From: Campylobacterales bacterium
GTDB lineage: Bacteria > Campylobacterota > Campylobacteria > Campylobacterales > QNZT01
Assembly (NCBI GenBank): GCA_027023405.1
Contig: JALVVN010000038.1
Coordinates: forward strand, 83,333 to 147,332
DNA: 64,000 nt
Direction of reading: 5' to 3'
This document shows, piece after piece, positions 56,979-64,000 of the stretch. The notes beneath the pieces were generated by a model. That model searched no databases and had not been told where the DNA came from. It saw only the letters and a program-made list of their open reading frames with translations. Within the stretch, counting starts at the first letter, position 1. Every line of letters begins with the position of its first letter. Made by a program: the position numbers and the translations under genes.

Positions 56979-58943
56979 TTAGGCATTCTCCCTATTTGAA
57001 CTCTCTTCTAGCACTTTTGCTATAATCTTTGTCGTTGCGATATCCACTTCAACAATCTCAAGCATCACTTCATCAAAGAGTGTCACATCACCCTCCCCTA
57101 TGAGGTAAACTCTCGCACCTGCAATCTCTCCGATAGTTTGAGCGATCGGCACACTACCACTCAGATCGATGATTCTAGCAGGTATGGGCTCATCTTTGTG
57201 TGCTTGCATCCATCTTGCATATTTGCGATCTTTGAAATCCCACTCCACTTTGGTGGCTTCTCGCTCCAACTCACTCACACGCATCGCAATCACTTCGGCA
57301 TTGCTGATGATCTTCTTCTGCTCATCGATATCATCTCGCAAGATCGCCTTGAGCAGTCGATGTACAATCAAGTCACTATATCGGCGAATCGGCGAAGTAA
57401 AGTGGGTATAGAGCGAAAATCCCAACCCAAAGTGACCACTAAGCGGTTCATGCGTATAGAGAGCCTGTTGTTGGGTTTTGATGATGAGAGTATCGACCTC
57501 TTTTGCAAGATTGTGCAAATTAGCCTTTGCCTGAATTGCACGAATGAGTTGGTATGGATCATCGTTTGGTTCGACTTCAATACCGATCTTCTCCAATTCA
57601 TTGCACAAAGTGTCAAGTTTTTGCGGATCGGGTGAAGCATGGGTACGAAATATACCTATCTCATAGCGTTTTGCCGCTGCCTTATTCGCCAAAAGCATTG
57701 CATCTTCAATGAGGGCATGTGAGGGGGTTTCGGGCTCCTCTCTGACACGAATCAGATTTTGATCCTCATCGAGGATCATGCGCACATCACTGGAGCGAAA
57801 ATCACATCCGTTGGCGAGTCGCTGCTTTTTGATTTTGAGTAGGAGTTGTTGTAGCGGGAGCAAAGTGGAGAGTATCTTTTCATCACCCTCTTTTAGTTGA
57901 CTCTTGTCTCCTGCAAGAATGGCGTCGATCTCATCATAGGTAAAACGCCTTTGTGAATGGATTACCGACTCAAATATCTCCTCTTCGATAGGTTGCAACG
58001 ACTGGGGATCGAGTCTGATTTTAATTGTAAAAGCGAGGCGATCGACATGGGGTTTGAGAGAGCAGATATTTTCACTCAAACTTCGTGGGAGCATCGGGAT
58101 AGATTTGTGCGGAAAGTAGATCGAAAAACCTCTCTGCTTCGCTTCTAAATCAAGCACACTATCCTCTTGGACATAGTAACTTACATCGGCGATAGCAACA
58201 TAGAGTGTCATCTTTTCTACATCAAAGTAGATAGCATCGTCAAAATCTTTCGCATCCGGCGGATCGATGGTGCAAAAAGGCAGATGGGTTAGATCGACTC
58301 TATCGGGATAACGACAGCGATCGACCTCCAACCCGAAGCGCTTGGCAAACTGCTCCGCCTCCTCCTCAAAAAACTCCCTTTTGTTATAGAGTCCCAATGA
58401 AATCTTCTCATCCACTTTGGGATCATTGAGTGATCCTAAATACTCCAAGATCTCTGCATTTTCATTCTCAATCTTGAGCAGATCATCCTCTTGATAGTTC
58501 CCCAGACTCATTTTTGCACGATCACTTAGTTGTAGCGGAAGTGCAGTGCGGATCTCCAGCACTTGCTTGATCCCTTGCCCCTCTTTGATTCTACCGATAC
58601 TCACGACACTTTCACGCTCAAGGATCTCGATCACTTTCGCTTTGGCACCGCGTTTGCTAAAGAGGCGCTTGACAACGACAATATCTCCTTTGTGTGCGCC
58701 TTCAAGATGATGGGGTTCGATCATCAAATCTTTGGAAAATCCCTCCCGAAGTTCATCCAAATAGCCAAATCCTTTGGGTGAGATATCGATCCTACCGATG
58801 CGATATTTGCTATCGAGTTTGAGCGTATCACCCTCTCGTTTGAGAATCCCATCCTGCGCTAATCGATCCAAACGATCCAATAAATAGGGAGGAACTTCTG
58901 AAAGCGGTAATCCATGGTAGAGTTTTTGAATGATTGTTTTCAT
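56979..58943 (-). CDS. rnr: Ribonuclease R (RNB family)
   Basis: FCTIDPPDAKDFDDAIYFD, VAIADVSYYVQEDSVLDLEAKQRGFSIYFPHKSIPMLPRSLSENICSLKP, GFSLYTHFTSPIRRYSDLIVHR. Confidence 0.95.
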   Translation of the reverse strand: MKTIIQKLYHGLPLSEVPPYLLDRLDRLAQDGILKREGDTLKLDSKYRIGRIDISPKGFGYLDELREGFSKDLMIEPHHLEGAHKGDIVVVKRLFSKRGAKAKVIEILERESVVSIGRIKEGQGIKQVLEIRTALPLQLSDRAKMSLGNYQEDDLLKIENENAEILEYLGSLNDPKVDEKISLGLYNKREFFEEEAEQFAKRFGLEVDRCRYPDRVDLTHLPFCTIDPPDAKDFDDAIYFDVEKMTLYVAIADVSYYVQEDSVLDLEAKQRGFSIYFPHKSIPMLPRSLSENICSLKPHVDRLAFTIKIRLDPQSLQPIEEEIFESVIHSQRRFTYDEIDAILAGDKSQLKEGDEKILSTLLPLQQLLLKIKKQRLANGCDFRSSDVRMILDEDQNLIRVREEPETPSHALIEDAMLLANKAAAKRYEIGIFRTHASPDPQKLDTLCNELEKIGIEVEPNDDPYQLIRAIQAKANLHNLAKEVDTLIIKTQQQALYTHEPLSGHFGLGFSLYTHFTSPIRRYSDLIVHRLLKAILRDDIDEQKKIISNAEVIAMRVSELEREATKVEWDFKDRKYARWMQAHKDEPIPARIIDLSGSVPIAQTIGEIAGARVYLIGEGDVTLFDEVMLEIVEVDIATTKIIAKVLEESSNRENA

Positions 58944-59013
58944 AAGAGGTATCGTAACACAAAGGGGCTAAAAGTGCGTGTGATCGCTCTTATGAGCAAT
59001 CTGAGGGGTTCTA

Positions 59014-59196
59014 TCAAAAAGGGATAGCGGCATCTGCGGCATCTCCGATTTTGGAGATAGAGTCTCCTACCGCATCAGGAGCGACGACATTTGTGACGGC
59101 ACCGACTGCTTTAAAGGGGAGCGCTACAAGAGAGCCGACACCGCATCCATTTAGGAACAGTAGGCAAACCAGTGTAATAGTGAACAATTTTAGCAT
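59014..59196 (-). CDS. Small lipoprotein (60 aa)
   Basis: MLKLFTITLVCLLFLNGCGVGSLVALPFKAVGAVTNVVAPDAVGDSISKIGDAADAAIPF: lipobox LNGC and short hydrophobic/glycine-rich tail. Confidence 0.75.
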   Translation of the reverse strand: MLKLFTITLVCLLFLNGCGVGSLVALPFKAVGAVTNVVAPDAVGDSISKIGDAADAAIPF

Positions 59197-59374
59197 ATAT
59201 TTAATCCTTTTTTTAAGTTTCTACTATCATAGCATAAATTGATTTAGTTAAAAATTTTATATAAAAAGCATGAAAAATAAAATTATATGCAATAGGTGAA
59301 TTTTTTTGTTTTAAGACTTGCTTATTTAAAAATTTTAGTGTAAAATCTCAGCATCAAACTCGTAAATAAAGGTA

Positions 59375-60910
59375 TTGATTGTGTATAAAACACTCCTCCT
59401 CTTAGGTACATTAGGCACTTCACTTTTTGGCTCTTTTTTTTATAACGGTTCTCACAAAATCGCATTGACACGGGTAGTGGATACGCCACCGCTCAAAAAT
59501 GCTTCAAGTAAAATCAGTTATTTCAAAACTCCGTCGGGAGAGCGTTTGGGGGTAGGTGAAAAGATCATCGTCTGTTATAAGGATTTGAAACAAAAGAGAG
59601 ATATTGAGGCGAAATATGGGTTGGAGTCTCTTGATAAGATTACAGATACGATGGTGGTCTATCGCTTCAAAGAGCACAAAAGTGCTCAAGAGGTTTTAGC
59701 ACTAGCCAATGAGATCAACACTCTTGACGGCGTGAAATTTGCACATCCGGATTTTGCCATTCAAAAACGGAGACGATCAGTCGCTGAACCGACGAGAGAT
59801 CCGCTCTTTTGGAGTGAGTGGTATTTAGATCGTATGGATGTCTATGGCGCATGGCACTATAGTCGAGGTGCCGGAGTCATTGTGGGTGTTTATGATGAGG
59901 GAATTGATCTTGAGCATGAAGATCTTCGGCACAATATTATCGGGTTTGGGAATTATGCGTCTGGATATAAACAACTCACTATGATTAGTCGTTTATCGCA
60001 ATTGCGTGATGATGATCCCAATGCGCCAATCTCAATCTCCGGGTATTGGCATGGTACGGCATGCTCGGGAATTATCGCTGCCCAAGCCGATAACAATCGA
60101 GGAGGTGTCGGTATCGCGCCTGATACGAAGCTGATTGTGGCAAGGTACTCGAGTCAAAATATCTCTGATGACTCGAAAGCGTTAATCGATATGGCAAATG
60201 CCGGCGCGTCAATTATTACTAATAGTTGGGGTACAAACAATATGCTTCCATCATTGAATGAAACCTTTCGTATCCTTTCTGAGCGAGGTAGAGACGGCAA
60301 AGGTGTCATTGTGATTTTTGCCGCAGGGAATGACGGCTGTAATATGGATGGCTACTATCACGCTGATGCAGATGGTCACATTGAGTGTAGCAACAACCCT
60401 GATGATGTGCCAATTAATGATGAATCAGAGTCACCCTATGTGCTTTCAATTGCTTCGACAACCGGTGAAAATCAGATTGCTGATTATAGTAACTATGGAA
60501 GTGCTATAGATTTTACCGCTCCAGGTGGTATGCCGAGTAAGAGTATTGTGACAACCGATGCGATGGGTGCAAAGGGTTTTGGTCCCTATAATTATACTCC
60601 GCAGAGGCAGGGGTATAGAGATATAAATGATCGAGCGTTTAACGGTACCTCTGCCGCCGCACCGATGGTTGCAGGCGTCGTAGCCCTAATTCTCTCAACC
60701 AACCCCTCACTGAGCAAAGAAGAGGTGGTGGATATACTCAAATCCACTACACAAAAATTGGGTCGTTATGCCTATGACTCGAATGGGAAAAATGCACATT
60801 GGGGATATGGAATCATCAATGCGGGTGCCGCGGTAAAACTAGCGAGTGAGTATGGTCATATCGAGACACAAAATTTTGCAAAAACGATTTATAGCGATCT
60901 GCATCGTTAA
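59375..60910 (+). CDS. S8 (subtilisin-like) serine peptidase, exported
   Basis: Signal peptide, propeptide-like region, catalytic-site motifs VYDEGIDLEHEDL, GYWHGTACSGIIAA, FNGTSAAAPMVAGVVALIL. Confidence 0.92.
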   Translation: MIVYKTLLLLGTLGTSLFGSFFYNGSHKIALTRVVDTPPLKNASSKISYFKTPSGERLGVGEKIIVCYKDLKQKRDIEAKYGLESLDKITDTMVVYRFKEHKSAQEVLALANEINTLDGVKFAHPDFAIQKRRRSVAEPTRDPLFWSEWYLDRMDVYGAWHYSRGAGVIVGVYDEGIDLEHEDLRHNIIGFGNYASGYKQLTMISRLSQLRDDDPNAPISISGYWHGTACSGIIAAQADNNRGGVGIAPDTKLIVARYSSQNISDDSKALIDMANAGASIITNSWGTNNMLPSLNETFRILSERGRDGKGVIVIFAAGNDGCNMDGYYHADADGHIECSNNPDDVPINDESESPYVLSIASTTGENQIADYSNYGSAIDFTAPGGMPSKSIVTTDAMGAKGFGPYNYTPQRQGYRDINDRAFNGTSAAAPMVAGVVALILSTNPSLSKEEVVDILKSTTQKLGRYAYDSNGKNAHWGYGIINAGAAVKLASEYGHIETQNFAKTIYSDLHR

Positions 60911-60920
60911 AAGAGATTGT

Positions 60921-60941
60921 CGCGGGAACCAACCTGCGAAT
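60921..60941 (+). terminator. Weak hairpin terminator candidate after the S8 peptidase
   Basis: TCGCGGG-AACCAA-CCTGCGA (7 bp with one G-U), followed by a short AT-rich stretch. Confidence 0.35.
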
Positions 60942-61026
60942 TTAAAAGATTACAAGCTAAAAAAAGATAGAATATCTTCCAACTGATCGCTGATTATATT
61001 AAAAATATTTTAGGAGAGATAGATAG

Positions 61027-61287
61027 ATGCTATTGATACACGCACTCACTTCGACACTCATTATGGTACTTGAACTCTACAAATGGGTGATCATTATCGC
61101 CGCGTTGCTTACTTGGGTCAATCCCGATCCGCATAATCCTATCGTTCAATTCCTCTATCGTGCGACAGAACCGCTCTATCAAAAGATAAGACAATATGTT
61201 CCGACAGTTATAGGTGGGCTTGATCTTGCACCTATCTTTGTGCTCTTTGCCATCTTTTTTCTACAACAAATTCTTCGAGGCATTTAG
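61027..61287 (+). CDS. YggT family membrane protein
   Basis: ALLTWVNPDPHNPIVQFLYRATEPLYQKIRQYVPTVIGGLDLAPIFVLFAIFFLQ. Confidence 0.92.
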   Translation: MLLIHALTSTLIMVLELYKWVIIIAALLTWVNPDPHNPIVQFLYRATEPLYQKIRQYVPTVIGGLDLAPIFVLFAIFFLQQILRGI

Positions 61288-61293
61288 TACTAC

Positions 61294-62901
61294 TTGTCAC
61301 TACAAAAGCTACTCTGGTTCGGGCTTATACTCGGTACCGTTTCACTAGAGGCGAAGCTCTATACTTTCGATGAGCTTCGTACCCTCCCCGCATCCAACCA
61401 AAAAGATTTCTATATTTACCGTCTATTGGAGCAACCGGTGACAAAACCGCAAGCTAATGAACTACTCAAGCAGGTAAAACATCTCAATGCTAAACTCAAA
61501 AAGCGTTTGACTCCCTATATCGATAAATTTGCAAAAGAGCGCTATTGCGCTTCACTCAAGCCCAAGCAACTACTCGGACATTACAGTAGTTGCGTCAAGG
61601 TGGGATTAAGCTTCCACCGCGCGACACAAGTAGAATCTGCTCTCTTAGAAAAGATAGCAAACTCTATACAACTACAAGATCCCGAGCTCGCTCAGATCTA
61701 CCACACGATTGCACAAAAGAGTTTTCAAGCTCTCATCGCGCTTCCTCCCAAATCTCTCCTTGAGACATTCAACGGTGTGGGAAAGCGTTTTATTCAAGCG
61801 CACTACAATTATCCCATCCCTGCATCAACACTACAAACACTTCGCACACAACCGTGGGCACTCTTTAAGATGCTGGATAAAATTGTACGAAGCGAAAAAC
61901 TCGATTCGCTTCAAAAATCGCTCCTCACGCTTGAGGGCAGTGCTCTGGGTGAGCGAAGCAATTTTCTTTTGGGGCTTAATGCTATTCACTATGGTCAACT
62001 TGAACAAGCACTCAGACACTTTCAATATGCCGCCCAAAAAGCCAAAAAGATCTTTGAAAAGGATAAAGCACTCTTTTGGCAATATCTTCTCACAAGAGAT
62101 CAAACACTACTCAAACAACTCATCAATTCACATGAAATCAATATCTACACACTTAGCGCCTACGAAACATTAGGTCAATTTCCGGACAATATCATCTATT
62201 CGCTTGATCCCAAAACAAATCAAACACCCTTCAAGATCGATGATCCCTTTGCGTGGCTAAAATTTCAAAAAACATTTTCGATAAGTGCCTTTGGAGATAA
62301 TCAAAAGAGAAGAGCCTATTTGATGCGTTATAACACAGCTTGGAGCGAACCATATATCGCAAAAATGCTCTATAATTTTAATGATAAAATCCGCTACTAT
62401 TTGACACCTTACGCTTGGTATCTCAAAGATTTGCCACCCAAACGGCGTGCCTTGATCTACGCTATTGCTCGTCAAGAGAGCCACTTTATTCCCACAGAGG
62501 TTTCGACTTCGTTTGCTCTGGGTATGATGCAGTTTATGCCCTTTTTGGCAAAAAGTATTGCCAAACAAGAGGGGATGAAAAACTTTCAGTTAGAGCAGAT
62601 GTTTGATCCCAAAATTGCCTACCGTTTTGCCAATATTCATCTTGATTTTTTAGAGTCTCAACTCCATCACCCACTCTATATCGCTTACGCTTACAATGGA
62701 GGAATAGGTTTTACGAGACGACAAATCTTAGCCAAAGGGTATTTTCACAAGGGTGGCTATGAGCCCTATTTGAGTTTAGAGCTTATTCCCAATGCTCAAG
62801 CTAGACGCTACGGGAAAAGAGTTTTGGCAAACTATGTGATCTACTCACGACTTTTGGGTGTACCTCAGAGACTCAAATCACTCTTGGATGCCTTGCGTTA
62901 A
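61294..62901 (+). CDS. slt: Soluble lytic murein transglycosylase
   Basis: AIARQESHFIPTEVSTSFALGMMQFMPFLAKSIA, ANIHLDFLESQLHHPLYIAYAYNGGIGFTRRQI. TTG start assumed. Confidence 0.93.
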   Translation: MSLQKLLWFGLILGTVSLEAKLYTFDELRTLPASNQKDFYIYRLLEQPVTKPQANELLKQVKHLNAKLKKRLTPYIDKFAKERYCASLKPKQLLGHYSSCVKVGLSFHRATQVESALLEKIANSIQLQDPELAQIYHTIAQKSFQALIALPPKSLLETFNGVGKRFIQAHYNYPIPASTLQTLRTQPWALFKMLDKIVRSEKLDSLQKSLLTLEGSALGERSNFLLGLNAIHYGQLEQALRHFQYAAQKAKKIFEKDKALFWQYLLTRDQTLLKQLINSHEINIYTLSAYETLGQFPDNIIYSLDPKTNQTPFKIDDPFAWLKFQKTFSISAFGDNQKRRAYLMRYNTAWSEPYIAKMLYNFNDKIRYYLTPYAWYLKDLPPKRRALIYAIARQESHFIPTEVSTSFALGMMQFMPFLAKSIAKQEGMKNFQLEQMFDPKIAYRFANIHLDFLESQLHHPLYIAYAYNGGIGFTRRQILAKGYFHKGGYEPYLSLELIPNAQARRYGKRVLANYVIYSRLLGVPQRLKSLLDALR

Positions 62902-63386
62902 TCTTTTTTGAAGTGCAAAACGGTTCCGCCGTAACTCTTGCTTTGGTAACGAAGATTGAGAGAGGGCTTATCATCCCTAGCAAAATCGATGAGGTAGTAG
63001 TGTGCCCACGGATTACGAAAGGGAGCGATCTTGATCAGATCGTCATCGTAGGAGAGCTCTTTGACACTCAATGGAGCTTTGCCGTTGAGTGTAAGGGTAT
63101 AGTAGCTATTGTAGTAGCCCTGCTTTTTCTTGTCGCTTGAGTCATTATCGATGTAGATTGCCACAAGAAAGCGCTCACTCTGACAATGTTTGCACTCCTC
63201 CAAAAAGGTGTTAAGATGCGTCGCAATGATAGAGGCTTTAAGCTCCAGTGAATTATAGATCGCGCCCTCTTTGGAGTGAATCAGCGCCTTTTCATAGAGT
63301 TTGTCCTTTTGCAAGAGTCCATTCTTGAGACTGCACCCGCCATAAAGCATGATGATTAGGGGTAAAATAAGATAGCTTTTTTTCAT
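62898..63386 (-). CDS. Hypothetical lipoprotein
   Basis: Lipobox IMLYGGCSLKNG; located between slt and mobB. Confidence 0.75.
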   Translation of the reverse strand: MKKSYLILPLIIMLYGGCSLKNGLLQKDKLYEKALIHSKEGAIYNSLELKASIIATHLNTFLEECKHCQSERFLVAIYIDNDSSDKKKQGYYNSYYTLTLNGKAPLSVKELSYDDDLIKIAPFRNPWAHYYLIDFARDDKPSLNLRYQSKSYGGTVLHFKKD

Positions 63387-63433
63387 GGCTCTATTTTACA
63401 CTAAACTAATTTAGATTTTGTTACAATCTCCCA

Positions 63434-63928
63434 ATGAAGAGATTAGCCGTCGCCTTTACAGGTCCCTCCAACAGTGGTAAAACCACCCTGATCCAGAAGA
63501 TCTCCCAACACTTGAGCGCAACACATCGCGTCGTCATCGTCAAACATGATCCCAAAGATAAAGCAAAATTCGATACAGAGGGAAAAGATAGCGACAAATT
63601 TTTCAAGAGCGGTGCCGATACCGTCGTCCTCTCCCCTACCCGCACCACCTACTTTTCACACTCCCCCTCATCCGTTGAGAGCGTGATTGAGATGGTGGGT
63701 GAGTTTGACTTTTTCCTAGTCGAAGGACTCAAGACGATCCCCCTACCTCGTATCGCAATCTTTCGAAATAGGATCGATGAGAGTTATCTTGACTACGCTC
63801 AAGCAATAGCGATCGACAAAAGTGTCGATATTACCACATATCAATTACCTCCTGAACTTGACATCCTTGATCTCAATGATACGCAAGGGGTGATTGAGTG
63901 GATACGAAATCATGCAAAAAAGGTGTAA
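63434..63928 (+). CDS. mobB: Molybdopterin-guanine dinucleotide biosynthesis protein MobB
   Basis: RLAVAFTGPSNSGKTTLIQKI (P-loop), VVIVKHDPKDKAKFDTEGKDSDKFFKSGADTVVLSP, FFLVEGLKTIPLPRIAIF. Confidence 0.92.
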   Translation: MKRLAVAFTGPSNSGKTTLIQKISQHLSATHRVVIVKHDPKDKAKFDTEGKDSDKFFKSGADTVVLSPTRTTYFSHSPSSVESVIEMVGEFDFFLVEGLKTIPLPRIAIFRNRIDESYLDYAQAIAIDKSVDITTYQLPPELDILDLNDTQGVIEWIRNHAKKV

Positions 63929-63931
63929 TAA

Positions 63932-64000
63932 ATGAAAGAAATCTATAAAGCAATAGAGCGATCCGCCAAACGAATCCAAGAGGCGATAGCCTATGAAGAT
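63932..64000 (+). CDS. Start of a CDS truncated by the window end, probably class I fructose-1,6-bisphosphatase
   Basis: MKEIYKAIERSAKRIQEAIAYED; identity is inferred mostly from remembered mobB-fbp adjacency in Campylobacter. Confidence 0.4.
   Translation, partial: MKEIYKAIERSAKRIQEAIAYED

Noticed and set aside
1-64000. Many 60-150 aa ORFs antisense to or out of frame with the main genes (e.g. 36738..37298 -, 19693..20172 +, 48648..49235 -, 57138..57635 +)
   Set aside because: Each lies within a well-supported gene on another strand or frame, has no recognisable domain, and looks like compositional background.
1-64000. Defence island, prophage, transposon or toxin-antitoxin system
   Set aside because: No transposase, integrase, restriction-modification, Cas or recognisable TA proteins in any supported ORF.

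Overview
This 64 kb window is a compact, almost fully coding stretch of a Campylobacterota (epsilonproteobacterial) chromosome. The lineage call rests on recognised protein families and on gene order remembered from Campylobacter/Helicobacter, not on a search. The content is mostly housekeeping: fba, hisD, aroB, an MscS channel, an MtaB-like gene, an FtsH-like AAA ATPase, a bioV-like gene and mog; the mnmE-jag-yidC-yidD-rnpA-rpmH block; lpxD-ilvN-ilvB; htpG-plsC-purQSC-ctpA; glyS; class II DAHP synthase; bpt; murF; valS; rmuC; flgH; rpsR-ssb-rpsF-holA-rnr; slt; mobB and the start of a probable fbp. I saw no CRISPR array, prophage, transposase, rRNA operon or tRNA. The most notable items are: (1) mnmE and rnpA appear to need non-canonical start codons (ATA and ATT), and rnpA is missing from the supplied ORF track; (2) a 230-bp convergent intergenic region (52476-52707) holds a run of about four hairpins; (3) an FtsH-like AAA protein appears to have lost its HExxH zinc-protease motif and is chained to bioV-like and mog genes; (4) a large lipoprotein carries five ~135-140-aa repeats with a DxDxNxxTG...GA(E/D)Y motif; (5) a GGDEF/EAL protein with a degenerate GGDEF sits inside a ribosomal/replication cluster; (6) three convergent gene pairs share antiparallel stop codons. 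I see no strong candidate for a new multi-gene defence or mobile system.
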